A model generated the notes under the pieces. That model saw only the letters and a program-made list of their open reading frames with translations, was not told the origin of the DNA and ran no database searches. Of a stretch of 49,677 nucleotides of DNA, positions 28,306 to 36,992 are shown piece after piece. Both the position numbers and the translations under genes were made by a program. Within the stretch, counting starts at the first letter, position 1, and each line of letters starts with the position of its first letter. The DNA comes from Lachnoanaerobaculum sp. ICM7 (GTDB taxonomy: Bacteria; Bacillota; Clostridia; Lachnospirales; Lachnospiraceae): the NCBI RefSeq assembly GCF_000287675.1, contig NZ_ALJL01000020.1:1-49677 (forward strand), read 5' to 3'.

Positions 28306-29637
28306 ATGAAGTTATTTGGAGGTGCGGACCTAATTATATATTTCTTTATATATGGGCTTTTGGCTTGGGTACTGAATACGGTCATATACAGTTTAAAAGA
28401 ACAAAAGTATATAAATACAGGTGTTTTAAATATTCCGATTCTTATATGTCCTGCCTTAATTATGATTTTGATGATAATAGTATCATCAGGAAAAAATGTC
28501 AGCTATTACGGAATGCTTATGATGGCTTTTATAGATTATTTTATACTGGATAAGTTAGGACTGTTCTTCTCACAAAGGCTTCTTTTAAAAAAGGAAATAA
28601 GCCCTGAAAGGCTGGGATATGGTAAGAACCTGAAGATTAGTTTAATAAATGCGATTATTATAACAGCTGTATGTTTTACCTGTTTAAAAACTTTACAGCC
28701 TATTATATTTTCTTTGGTATCGCTGATTCCAAGAATAATAGTAAATATAATTGCCATTGTTCTCTTACTGCTTCTGATTTCGGATATTGTGTTTACATAT
28801 ATTTTTGTCAGAAAATACCCTATGCAAAGTATGGACAGCAATATAGCCAAGAGAAAAAATACTTTTGGAGAATGGATTTCAAAAAACATCTGGAAGAGAA
28901 TTTATAAAATTTACCCAAGTCTTTTGTCAGATGATTTTGAAGACAGCAATAAAGGTATTTCAGATGCGGATAAATTACTTGAAGAACAGGGCATTATATT
29001 TGCAAGAGGAATAAATGCCGCTAAGCTTATTTGGGTGCTGTTTATATCCTCACTTATCGGAGATATCGTAGAAACCATATATGTACTTATTGTAGGCCAT
29101 GAACTTATGAGACGCTCAAGCTTTGTACTCGGACCTTTCAGCCTTGTGTGGGGACTGGGTGCGGTAATACTTACTTTAGCACTTTCAAAAGTAAAAAGGC
29201 AGAATAATCTGTCTATATTTATATCAGGTTTCTTTTTTGGAGGAGTATTTGAATACTTGTGCTCCGTATTTACTGAAGTATTCTTCGGTATGAAGTTTTG
29301 GGACTATTCACATATGCCTTTTAATATTGACGGCAGAACAAATCTTTTGTTTATGTTCTTTTGGGGCATAGTGGCTTTGGTATGGTTTAAATTTATATAC
29401 CCTCCTTTTTCAAAGTTTATAGAGAAAATTCCGCCTGTCACAGGTTCAGTCCTTGCAGTATTTATAGCGCTGTTTTTTATCTGTAACGGAACGGTTACTT
29501 CAATGGTGATGATAAGGACTACAGACAGAAAAAAACACCCTGAAGCAAGGAATGTGATAGAGCAGTTCATAGATGATGAATATCCAAATAAAGTGGTAAG
29601 AAAGCTTTGGCCGAATATGAATTTTTTGGAGGAGTAG
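28306..29637 (+). CDS. CmpB-type (putative ABC transporter type IV) membrane protein
   Basis: Integral membrane protein, 443 residues, with about ten hydrophobic segments in two blocks (about 8-165 and 240-400). The second block, with FVLGPFSLVWGLGAV and FFFGGVFEYLCS, matches the ABC_trans_CmpB family, whose members are predicted permease-like proteins without a known substrate. No ATPase gene is adjacent. Seven bases after the MGMT-like gene and four before eamA. Confidence 0.72.
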   Translation: MKLFGGADLIIYFFIYGLLAWVLNTVIYSLKEQKYINTGVLNIPILICPALIMILMIIVSSGKNVSYYGMLMMAFIDYFILDKLGLFFSQRLLLKKEISPERLGYGKNLKISLINAIIITAVCFTCLKTLQPIIFSLVSLIPRIIVNIIAIVLLLLLISDIVFTYIFVRKYPMQSMDSNIAKRKNTFGEWISKNIWKRIYKIYPSLLSDDFEDSNKGISDADKLLEEQGIIFARGINAAKLIWVLFISSLIGDIVETIYVLIVGHELMRRSSFVLGPFSLVWGLGAVILTLALSKVKRQNNLSIFISGFFFGGVFEYLCSVFTEVFFGMKFWDYSHMPFNIDGRTNLLFMFFWGIVALVWFKFIYPPFSKFIEKIPPVTGSVLAVFIALFFICNGTVTSMVMIRTTDRKKHPEARNVIEQFIDDEYPNKVVRKLWPNMNFLEE

Positions 29638-29641
29638 ATAT

Positions 29642-30697
29642 ATGAAAAAGAGCAAAAAAAGTATGGCTGTAATTATGGCATTACTTGCGGCAACATTCTA
29701 TGCGATAAATACTCCTTTTTCTAAAGTACTTTTGAAAAATGTTACACCGACATTTATGGCTTCATTTTTGTATCTGGGAGCCGGTATCGGTGTAGGTATA
29801 ATGTATCTGTTTAATTCAAAAAGAGAGAAGAATATTGAAAAGCTGTCAAAGACAGACTTGCCATATACTCTAGGGATGATTGTTCTTGATATTTTGGCAC
29901 CTATATTTTTAATGATCGGAATAAATATAGGTTCGGCTTCAAATGCATCATTACTTGGAAACTTTGAAATCGTAGTGACCACACTCATCGCTCTTTTGAT
30001 ATTCAAAGAGGTTGTAACATCAAGGCTGTGGCTTGCCATAGGATTTATTACATTATCAAGCATAGTTCTATCATTTGAAGGAAGCGAAAGTTTTAAATTC
30101 TCTTTGGGCTCATTGTTTGTAATACTTGCAACATGTTGTTGGGGACTTGAAAACAACTGTACAAGAATGATTTCGGAAAAGAGTACTTATGAGATAGTAA
30201 TATTAAAAGGAATATTTTCAGGTACAGGTTCATTTATAATTGCAATAATACTTGGGGAGTGGATACCGGATATAAAATATATTTTGATTTCAATGTTGCT
30301 TGGGTTTGTGGCATATGGTCTCAGTATATTTTTATATATCAGGGCACAAAGAGATTTGGGAGCCGCAAAAACAAGTGCATATTATGCAATAGCTCCTTTT
30401 ATAGGTACATTCTTATCATTTGTGGTAGACGGTGACAGATTGACAGAAGTTTATTTTATCGGACTTATATTTATGATAATAGGAAGCGTGATTGTTGTAT
30501 ATGATACGATGTTAAAAAATCATATTCATTACCATATACATACGATTGTTCATACACATAACGGCTCAACACATAAGCATGTAATTAAGCATGAGCATAC
30601 TCACTCTCATTTGGTTTCAGAAGAAAAACATTCTCACAGTCATGATGATTATATAAACAGTGTGGAGCATAAGAGGATGCATGAGACGGGTGTGTAG
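29642..30697 (+). CDS. EamA/DMT-family transporter with histidine-rich C-terminal tail
   Basis: Ten predicted membrane helices in two EamA repeats (about 8-145 and 160-290), 351 residues. The last 55 residues form a hydrophilic tail with about 20 His, in patterns such as HNHIHYHIH, THKH and HTHSH. Such tails bind Ni, Co, Zn or Cu in other transporters and chaperones, which suggests a metal-linked role; most DMT proteins carry metabolites, so the substrate is unsure. Last gene of the alkD run; its stop codon is six bases before the Rrf2 operator. Confidence 0.85.
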   Translation: MKKSKKSMAVIMALLAATFYAINTPFSKVLLKNVTPTFMASFLYLGAGIGVGIMYLFNSKREKNIEKLSKTDLPYTLGMIVLDILAPIFLMIGINIGSASNASLLGNFEIVVTTLIALLIFKEVVTSRLWLAIGFITLSSIVLSFEGSESFKFSLGSLFVILATCCWGLENNCTRMISEKSTYEIVILKGIFSGTGSFIIAIILGEWIPDIKYILISMLLGFVAYGLSIFLYIRAQRDLGAAKTSAYYAIAPFIGTFLSFVVDGDRLTEVYFIGLIFMIIGSVIVVYDTMLKNHIHYHIHTIVHTHNGSTHKHVIKHEHTHSHLVSEEKHSHSHDDYINSVEHKRMHETGV

Positions 30698-30703
30698 ATT
30701 TAT

Positions 30704-30746
30704 ATTTAATGTAAATGTTGACATTACATTAAATAGGTTATATTAT
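30704..30746 (+). promoter_or_regulatory. Rrf2 gene promoter with overlapping palindromic operator
   Basis: A perfect inverted repeat has arms ATTTAATGTAA (30704-30714) and TTACATTAAAT (30724-30734) with a nine-base spacer. It covers the -35 of a strong promoter: TTGACA (30718-30723), 17 bases, TATTAT (30741-30746). This is a classic layout for autorepression by the regulator that follows. Confidence 0.82.
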
Positions 30747-30769
30747 TTTACTAAAAAAGGAGTATACAA

Positions 30770-31201
30770 ATGCAGATATCCAGCAGATTTACAATAGCAT
30801 TACATATTTTTGCATGTGTAGAATATTTTAAAGATAAAGAGAAGATAACCAGTGACTTTCTGTCAGGCAGTATAAGATCAAATCCTGTAATTATCAGGAA
30901 CATTCTTTCTCAGTTAAAGAAAGCCGGGCTTATAAATGTAGTCAGAGGAACCGGAGGTATAGAGATTTTAAAAGATCCGTCTGAGATAACATTTTACGAT
31001 GTTTATAAGGCGGTTGAAGCAGTCAAAGAAGAGGGACTGTTTCATTTCCATGAGGAGCCGAATCCTGCTTGCCCTGTGGGAAAAAATATACATAGAATAT
31101 TGGACGGTAAGCTTAGTGAAATACAGGAAGCGATGGAAAACAAGATGAAAAGCTATACTCTTTTGGATATTGAAAAGGGTATTAAAGAGATTAAAGACTA
31201 A
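30770..31201 (+). CDS. Rrf2-family transcriptional regulator
   Basis: 143-residue winged-helix DNA-binding protein of the Rrf2 family. The N-terminus MQISSRFTIALHIFACVEY and the wing stretch RGTGGIEIL are typical. There is one mid-protein cysteine in NPACPVG plus one in helix 1, not the three-Cys set of iron-sulfur members such as IscR or NsrR, so it is closer to the YwnA/CymR/HypR type and might sense thiol state or a small molecule. Its own promoter and that of the next operon carry the same operator core. Confidence 0.9.
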   Translation: MQISSRFTIALHIFACVEYFKDKEKITSDFLSGSIRSNPVIIRNILSQLKKAGLINVVRGTGGIEILKDPSEITFYDVYKAVEAVKEEGLFHFHEEPNPACPVGKNIHRILDGKLSEIQEAMENKMKSYTLLDIEKGIKEIKD

Positions 31202-31228
31202 AAGATGCTTATAACAGGCATCTTTTTT
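31201..31228 (+). terminator. Terminator after the Rrf2 gene
   Basis: AAAGATGC ... GCATCTTTTTT; it overlaps the stop codon end. It separates rrf2 from the macrodomain operon, which has its own promoter. Confidence 0.85.
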
Positions 31229-31239
31229 AATATAAAGTA

Positions 31240-31271
31240 TTGACAAGTTTGATGTAATATTTTATATTACA
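31240..31271 (+). promoter_or_regulatory. Macrodomain-Nudix-SirTM operon promoter with second Rrf2-type operator
   Basis: TTGACA (31240-31245), 17 bases, TATATT (31263-31268). The palindrome TGTAATAT-TTT-ATATTACA (31253-31271) covers the -10. Aligned on centres with the site before the Rrf2 gene, both have TTTnATGTAA, three free bases, then TTnAnATTACA. Confidence 0.8.
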
Positions 31272-31305
31272 ACTATCATGTGTTCTGTTTTTGAAGGAGG
31301 CAAGT

Positions 31306-32118
31306 ATGAATCAAAATGAAAGACTTGATTATCTCATAGAAGCTTTTAAAGAAGATTCCGTAGAGTATAAGAACTTAAAAGTACCTGTAGATACAGAAGG
31401 GAAGAAAAGAATACTGCGTTCTCTTATGAATATCAGAATGCCAAGGGAAATGAATACTGAGGTATTAAAAATACAAGATGAATATCTTAGAGAAGCTATA
31501 AATGAAAACGGTATAGTATATCTTTCGGATATAGATACAGTGGAAGATAATATCTCTATATGGCAGGGAGATATTACAAGGTTAAAGGTGGATGCAATAG
31601 TTAATGCTGCAAACTCACAGATGCTCGGTTGCTTTATTCCTATGCATACCTGTATTGATAATTGTATACATACATTTGCCGGTGTGGAGCTTAGAAATGA
31701 ATGTAACAAAAAAATGAACCGGCTAAGGATTCGTTATGGCAGGGATTATGAACAACCTACAGCAATTCCTATGCTCACAGATGCTTACAATCTTCCCGCA
31801 AAAAAGATTGTTCATATAGTCGGCCCTATTGTACAAGGGGGACTTAGCAAAAGGAATGAGGAAGATCTTAAAAACTGTTATAAAAACACTTTAGATCTTT
31901 GCGTTGAAAACAGATTGAGAAGCGTGGCATTTTGCTGTATATCTACCGGAGTATTTCATTTTCCGAATAAAATGGCGGCAGAAATTGCAGTAGCAACTGT
32001 AAGAGAATGGTTAAAAGAAAATCAAGGCAAAATTGATAGAATAATATTTAATGTATTTAAGGATGAGGATAAGAAATATTACGAGAGGGAACTATGGATA
32101 AAAAAGAATGTTGGTTAA
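31306..32118 (+). CDS. Zinc-type macrodomain protein (ADP-ribosyl hydrolase)
   Basis: 270 residues. A helical N-terminal part (1-85) is followed by a macrodomain (about 90-265). The ADP-ribose-binding stretch is VNAANSQMLG (Asn100, Asn103), followed by Cys109, His114 and Cys116 in GCFIPMHTCIDN. This is the zinc-binding insertion of the Zn-Macro class that removes the modification made by SirTM. The later loop CISTGVFHFP binds phosphate. Start is the ATG after AAGGAGG; an in-frame ATG at 31291 lies upstream of that site. It overlaps the Nudix gene by 25 bases, suggesting coupled translation. In staphylococci and streptococci this gene and SirTM sit with gcvH-L and lplA2; neither is here. Confidence 0.92.
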   Translation: MNQNERLDYLIEAFKEDSVEYKNLKVPVDTEGKKRILRSLMNIRMPREMNTEVLKIQDEYLREAINENGIVYLSDIDTVEDNISIWQGDITRLKVDAIVNAANSQMLGCFIPMHTCIDNCIHTFAGVELRNECNKKMNRLRIRYGRDYEQPTAIPMLTDAYNLPAKKIVHIVGPIVQGGLSKRNEEDLKNCYKNTLDLCVENRLRSVAFCCISTGVFHFPNKMAAEIAVATVREWLKENQGKIDRIIFNVFKDEDKKYYERELWIKKNVG

Positions 32119-32714
32119 AGTGGGCAATAGAATTACAAAGTCTGGCACAGATAGGTCTTAATTATTGTAAAGATATATATGATAAAGAAAGATATCAGAG
32201 GATTAGAGATATTTCTGCAGAAATAGTTTCATTTATGACAGATATTCCAAATATGAAAGTTAAAGATCTTTTCTGCAATGAAAGTGGTTATCAGACACCA
32301 AAACTTGACACCAGAGCCGCCATTTTTAAAGATGAAAAAATTCTTCTTGTACATGAAAATGACGGCAAATGGTCTTTACCCGGAGGATGGGTGGATGTTA
32401 ATGTATCAGTAGGCGAAAATGTAGTAAAAGAGGTTAAGGAAGAATCAGGGTTGGATGTTATCACAGAGAAAGTAATAGCGATTCAAGACAGATCAAAACA
32501 TAATCTACCCGTCTATGCATATGGAATATGTAAAATTTTTGTCCAATGTTCTGTAATTGGTGGTAAATTTGAAGAGAATAATGAAACGACGGAATATCGT
32601 TATTTTTCAATATCAGAATTACCTGAACTGGCAACAGAGAAAAATACTGTAGAACAAATCAAAATGTGTTTTGAGGCTTATAAATCAGATAATTGGAAAA
32701 CATTATTGGATTAA
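32094..32714 (+). CDS. Nudix hydrolase with N-terminal domain (ADP-ribose or similar substrate)
   Basis: 206 residues. Residues 1-65 match the small helical N-domain found in some Nudix enzymes acting on ADP-ribose or CDP-choline. The Nudix box spans 97-120: GGWVDVNVSVGENVV then KEVKEESGL, with the first conserved Glu absent, as is usual in this subgroup (GGWxDV), and Lys112 in place of Arg. The metal-binding Glu113, Glu116 and Glu117 are kept. It lies between the macrodomain and SirTM genes, so cleaving free ADP-ribose released by the macrodomain is a sensible inference. Confidence 0.88.
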   Translation: MDKKECWLKWAIELQSLAQIGLNYCKDIYDKERYQRIRDISAEIVSFMTDIPNMKVKDLFCNESGYQTPKLDTRAAIFKDEKILLVHENDGKWSLPGGWVDVNVSVGENVVKEVKEESGLDVITEKVIAIQDRSKHNLPVYAYGICKIFVQCSVIGGKFEENNETTEYRYFSISELPELATEKNTVEQIKMCFEAYKSDNWKTLLD

Positions 32715-32748
32715 TTATTTTAGAAAATTCACAGAAAGGATCAGAACT

Positions 32749-33741
32749 ATGGATATTGAAGTTTTAAAAATATCTGACGGTTACAGAGAGTCTATCAGCA
32801 AAGGAATAGCTGCAATACAGTATTTTAAGGGCAGAGTCAATTATGGAACCGGCGACAGAGAAGAGCAGTTACAAAGATTAAAGAATGAAATTAGAAGTTG
32901 TGATGCAATTTTGATTGGAGCCGGTGCAGGTCTCTCCACATCTGCAGGATTATCATACTCCGGTGAGAGATTTGATAAGTATTTCTTTGATTTTGGAAAG
33001 GCTTTCGGTATAAAAGATATATATTCAGGCGGTTTTTATCCGTTTCCTGAAAAAGAGATATTTTGGGCATGGTGGGCAAGGCATATTTATTTTAACAGAT
33101 ATGTTGATGCGCCAAAACCTGTATATAAGGACTTATTTAACTTGGTTAAGGATAAGGACTATTTTGTAATTACCACAAATGTAGACCATCAGTTTCAAAG
33201 AGCAGGATTTGATAAGAAAAGACTTTTCTACACTCAGGGAGATTACGGACTTTTTCAAAGTACAAATCCGGATTGTAAAGTTACCTTTGATAATAAGGAG
33301 TGGGTAGAAAAAGCCTTAAAAGCACAGGGATTTATTCAAGATGAGAGCGGTGTATTTATAGTACCTAATGATAGAGAGATTATTATGGAAATACCTACTG
33401 ACCTTATACCGAAGACTCCAACCGGTGATAATGTGACTACAAATCTTCGAGCTGATGATACTTTCGTAGAGGATGAAGGCTGGCATAATGCTTCAAGTAA
33501 TTATGCTGATTTTATAAGAAGACATGAAAACTTGCATATACTCTTTTTGGAACTTGGAGTAGGAGCAAATACACCTGTTATCATAAAATATCCTTTTTGG
33601 CAGATGACATATGACAATAAAAAGGCGGTATATGCCTGTTTAAATTATGGAGAAGCCTTCTGCCCTGAGAAGATAAATGATAGAAGTATATGTATTGACG
33701 GGGATATTGGTGAAATTCTGTCACAGATTAAAGAAAAGTAA
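32749..33741 (+). CDS. SirTM-class sirtuin, protein ADP-ribosyltransferase
   Basis: 330 residues from the ATG after AAAGGA; the in-frame ATG at 32671 lies inside the Nudix gene. NAD site GAGAGLSTSAG at 57-67; Asn144 and Asp146 in ITTNVDHQF. Where ordinary deacylase sirtuins have the catalytic His-Gly, this protein has Gln163-Gly (TQGDYG), the mark of SirTM enzymes that transfer ADP-ribose to lipoylated carrier protein in staphylococci and streptococci. The target here is unknown because no GcvH or lipoate ligase gene is in the operon. 34 bases after the Nudix gene. Confidence 0.92.
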   Translation: MDIEVLKISDGYRESISKGIAAIQYFKGRVNYGTGDREEQLQRLKNEIRSCDAILIGAGAGLSTSAGLSYSGERFDKYFFDFGKAFGIKDIYSGGFYPFPEKEIFWAWWARHIYFNRYVDAPKPVYKDLFNLVKDKDYFVITTNVDHQFQRAGFDKKRLFYTQGDYGLFQSTNPDCKVTFDNKEWVEKALKAQGFIQDESGVFIVPNDREIIMEIPTDLIPKTPTGDNVTTNLRADDTFVEDEGWHNASSNYADFIRRHENLHILFLELGVGANTPVIIKYPFWQMTYDNKKAVYACLNYGEAFCPEKINDRSICIDGDIGEILSQIKEK

Positions 33742-33772
33742 TAGTTATAAGGCTACTTTATTACAGATATAA

Positions 33773-33898
33773 TATCCTTTTTGGCAGATGACATATGACA
33801 ATCAAAAAGCGATATATGCCTGTTTAAATTATGGAGAAGTCTTTTATCCGGAAATTCTTAATGACAGAAGTGTACCCCATCAAATCAACAGAAGTTAA
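33773..33898 (+). pseudogene. Remnant of a second SirTM C-terminus
   Basis: This 126-base stretch reads as a 41-codon C-terminal piece of SirTM, from YPFWQMTYDNQKAIYACL to a stop at 33896. It parallels the intact gene at about 33590-33690. DNA identity is high, and several changes are silent or conservative (Val to Ile, Phe kept). It diverges after NDRS. There is no start codon or upstream part, so it is a leftover of a tandem or recombined gene copy. Confidence 0.8.
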
Positions 33899-33936
33899 TA
33901 ATATCTTTATGCAAATCTTTTCTTAAATTTTAAAAA

Positions 33937-33975
33937 AAGTGTACTAAGCAGTATAGAATCAGGCTTAGTACACTT
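33937..33975 (-). terminator. Terminator of the malolactic gene
   Basis: AAGTGTACTAAGC pairs exactly with GCTTAGTACACTT. On the minus strand it is followed by seven T. It also separates the SirTM operon from the convergent gene. Confidence 0.88.
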
Positions 33976-34001
33976 CATTCCTGTGTTATTTAATTAATAT
34001 T

Positions 34002-35624
34002 TTAGTAGTTCGGGTACCACTTTAAGTCATGAACCGCTTTTGCCATATCTGTTTCTTGTGAACGGGCAAGACCTTGTTCTTGTGCTTTTTTAGCTACCGC
34101 TTCGGCAACTTTAATAGAAACATCGGCTACATACTTAAATGGTGGTAAGACAGGTGCACCGGCTTGCCCGGGATTTACAATACCACTCAATGAATGTGCG
34201 GCTGCTCCAATCATTTCATCTGTCAAAAGACTTGCTTCAGAGGCCAACATACCAAGTCCAAGACCCGGATAGATCAAGGCATTATTAGCCTGGCCAATAA
34301 TATAGTCCACACCTTTATAAGAAACGGTACCGGAAGGAATTCCCGTTGCAACAAATGCTTTTCCGTCCGACCATTCAATTAAATCTTTAGCACTTGCTTC
34401 TGCCAGAATTGTAGGGTTTGAGAGAGGGAAGATCATTGGACGTTCGGTATTCTTACACATAGCTTCTACAATTTCTTTAGTGAAAGTATTAGGTTGAGTT
34501 GAAGTTCCTACAAGAATAGTCGGCTTGACTGTCTTCACCACTTCCAAAAGATCTGTCAACTTATCTGCATTAGCAAAGTCTGAACGCTTCTTGGCAAAAG
34601 GCTTTTGCTCAGGGGTTAAGTCTTCCATGTCATCAAAGAGAAGACCTTGTTTATCAACCATAAAGAAGCGTTTATAGGCTTCTTCTTCTGATAGACCTTG
34701 ATTTATCATTTCACGTAAAACACGAGAGGCAATTCCTGCTCCGGCAGTACCGCCACCATAACAGAGATAAATTTGATCCGTTAATTTTTCACCGGTAATA
34801 TCAAGAGAACCGAAGATACCTCCCAAAGTTACAATTCCTGTACCCTGAATATCATCATTAAATGTTGGAATTTGTTTACGATATTTTTCAAGGATATTTG
34901 CAGCATTTAAGCGACCGAAATCTTCCCAGTGAAGATAGAGCTTAGGAAATAAACGTTCTGCAGTTTTGACAAATTGGTCAATGAAGTTGTAGTAACGATC
35001 ACCACGGACACGTTCGTGACGATTTCCTAAATAATTTGGATTGTTCCGAAGTTCGTCACGGTTAGTACCTGCATCAATAACTAAAGGAAGCACCATAGAA
35101 GGATCGATCCCTGCTGCAGCAGTATAAACCATCAATTTTCCAACAGAAATATCCACACCGTTTGTTCCCCAGTCACCAATACCAAGTATTCCTTCTGCAT
35201 CTGTTACAACAATCAAACGAATCTCACGTTCACCCGCCGCATTTTTTAAAGTATCCTCTATATTTTCAGGGTGGTTAATATCCAAATATCCGGCGTACTG
35301 AGGATTTACAAAGAGATCACTATAACCTTCAATAGAATCTGCAATAGTCGGGTCATACACAATAGGATTGAATTCTTCCAAATGTTGAGAAAAAAGGTAA
35401 TAGAAAAGTGTACGATTTGTATTAAAGATTTCCATCAAAAAAATTCTTTTTTCCAAATCATTTACCTTTGTTTGCATTTGTGCATAAGTTTGCGCCGCCT
35501 GTTCTTCAATAGTTTGAACATAAGGCGGCAACAGTCCAATCAGCCCAAGTTTTTTACGTTCCTCCAATGTAAAGGCAGTTCCTTTATTAAGGAAAGGGTT
35601 ATTTAAAATATCATGTGCAGTCAT
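34002..35624 (-). CDS. mleS: Malolactic enzyme (NAD-malic enzyme family)
   Basis: Decarboxylates L-malate to L-lactate and CO2 using bound NAD and Mn2+; raises internal pH and gives acid tolerance in lactic bacteria. 540 residues. The start [18 protein letters not shown] and stretches such as [16 protein letters not shown] and [13 protein letters not shown] closely resemble streptococcal and lactobacillar MleS. Arginine codons CGT and CGA are frequent, unlike the AGA-rich neighbours, which points to transfer. The ATG at 35624 follows AAAGGAGG, so it is translated on its own although the frame is open into the upstream transporter remnant. No malate permease gene is present. Confidence 0.93.
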   Translation of the reverse strand: MTAHDILNNPFLNKGTAFTLEERKKLGLIGLLPPYVQTIEEQAAQTYAQMQTKVNDLEKRIFLMEIFNTNRTLFYYLFSQHLEEFNPIVYDPTIADSIEGYSDLFVNPQYAGYLDINHPENIEDTLKNAAGEREIRLIVVTDAEGILGIGDWGTNGVDISVGKLMVYTAAAGIDPSMVLPLVIDAGTNRDELRNNPNYLGNRHERVRGDRYYNFIDQFVKTAERLFPKLYLHWEDFGRLNAANILEKYRKQIPTFNDDIQGTGIVTLGGIFGSLDITGEKLTDQIYLCYGGGTAGAGIASRVLREMINQGLSEEEAYKRFFMVDKQGLLFDDMEDLTPEQKPFAKKRSDFANADKLTDLLEVVKTVKPTILVGTSTQPNTFTKEIVEAMCKNTERPMIFPLSNPTILAEASAKDLIEWSDGKAFVATGIPSGTVSYKGVDYIIGQANNALIYPGLGLGMLASEASLLTDEMIGAAAHSLSGIVNPGQAGAPVLPPFKYVADVSIKVAEAVAKKAQEQGLARSQETDMAKAVHDLKWYPNY

Positions 35625-36179
35625 AATAATACCTCCTTTTGTACACGATAATTTTTCTCTTTCTAACCAAGCCATTAATGCTGACAGAAAAATTGAAATT
35701 GCAATAATAATTGTCATAGTGGCCGCAGTTTTATCTGCAAATACAGCCAAAAGCACTGACGGTACAACGCCGCTTCCATATTGGAGGGATCCTAAGAGGG
35801 CTGCGGCAGAACCTGACATATCACTTGATACAGTATTTAGTGCGGCGGCATTTGCACATGCCGCAACGATTCCGTTCATACTGAATACCAAAAACATAGG
35901 TATAACAATTCCTAACAGTCCAAATGAATGTGTTACTCCCATTATAGCCAAAATCACAGAAAAAATAAAGGCCGGAGAAGTTGATATGGCAAGAAGCCGG
36001 CTTATATTAACAAGTGCAAATCCGATAACAAAACCTGTTACAGTCAATTCCGCACGACCTCCTAAATCCGCCTGCATAGAAGGCATAGCAGGTAAATAAA
36101 TATCGGTTGACAAAGATGTAAATGCCATAAAAGCACTTAAGATAATCAAAAAAGATAGCGATGTTTTTTCCTTATTCAT
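35625..36179 (-). pseudogene. Gutted Bcr/CflA-type MFS transporter fused in frame upstream of mleS
   Basis: About 185 residues. The first 50 match the start of Bcr/CflA drug transporters ([30 protein letters not shown]). The rest matches the last helices of the same family ([21 protein letters not shown]). The middle, roughly helices 3 to 8, is missing with the frame kept; after GFVIGFA the usual WGPxSDRxGRR loop is absent. The 3' end runs in frame through the mleS ribosome site into mleS with no stop. The first ATG has no good ribosome site. It probably lost transport function; a 725-residue hybrid is possible but unlikely. Confidence 0.75.
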
Positions 36180-36391
36180 AACATATTCTACTTACAGTTG
36201 TTACGGACGGTTTACAATGATTTTCAGATAAAGTACAATATAAAAATTAGAAGTCTGTATGCAAAAAATAAATAGTGAAGGAAGCAAGTAAGGATTATTA
36301 TTTATCCTTTTACCCGAGATTTAAAGATAAGCTTTTATTCTTATTTTATAATGATAAAAGTGAGATGGAAGAGTAAAGGAGTGGAGAAAAA

Positions 36392-36922
36392 ATGAGTATA
36401 TTTACACCTGAAGCAAACATAATAATAAAAGAAGCAAAACCTGAAGATGCAGCTAAGCTGATTGAATACACAAAGTTTGTAGGTGCACAAACCGATAATC
36501 TAAGCTTCGGAAAAGAAGGTATAGGAGATGCACTTGAGGTAGAGAAAGAATTTATCGAAAGAATTAATTCAGATCCGAGGTCTGTGATGTATTTTGCATG
36601 GAAAAATGATGATATAGTCGGATGTGCAAATATAAGCGGTATGAAGCGAAGAATGAGTCATAGAGCAAACTTTGCTATCAGTGTAGCCAAATCGGAATGG
36701 GGAAGCGGAATTGGAAGTGCACTTTTAGAAAAATGTATTTCTTTTGCAAAAGATAACGGAATAGAAATAATAAACCTCGATACAAGGAGTGATAATATCC
36801 GTGCGATTAGCCTCTATAAAAAGTTCGGTTTTGTAAAAATCGGACAAATGCCTGCTTTTTCAAAAATAAAAGGTGAGTATATAGATGCGGATTTGATGTA
36901 TCTCGATTTAAGAGAGAAATAG
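36392..36922 (+). CDS. GNAT-family N-acetyltransferase
   Basis: 176 residues. The acetyl-CoA loop WGSGIGSALLEKCISFA and the C-terminal LYKKFGFVKIG are typical GNAT motifs. Substrate unknown; resembles the RimI/YhhY side of the family. Start after AAAGGAGTGGAG. A TATAAT at 36347-36352 could be its -10. The 212-base gap before it (36180-36391) also has a small AAGGAT/ATCCTT hairpin followed by T at 36290-36312, perhaps a terminator from the transporter side. Confidence 0.88.
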   Translation: MSIFTPEANIIIKEAKPEDAAKLIEYTKFVGAQTDNLSFGKEGIGDALEVEKEFIERINSDPRSVMYFAWKNDDIVGCANISGMKRRMSHRANFAISVAKSEWGSGIGSALLEKCISFAKDNGIEIINLDTRSDNIRAISLYKKFGFVKIGQMPAFSKIKGEYIDADLMYLDLREK

Positions 36923-36954
36923 ATACAATAACAATAATAGATAAAAGAGTATAA

Positions 36955-36992
36955 CCCCACACCGGATAAAAAATCTGATGTGGGGACATTTT
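36955..36992 (+). terminator. Terminator after the acetyltransferase gene
   Basis: CCCCACACCGGAT, AAAAA loop, ATCTGATGTGGGG with two weak pairs, then a short T tail. Also close to the end of the convergent hicB-like gene. Confidence 0.7.

Noticed and set aside
35625-36179. Functional MFS-malolactic fusion enzyme
   Set aside because: The transporter part lacks about half its helices and mleS has its own strong ribosome site, so the open frame looks accidental.
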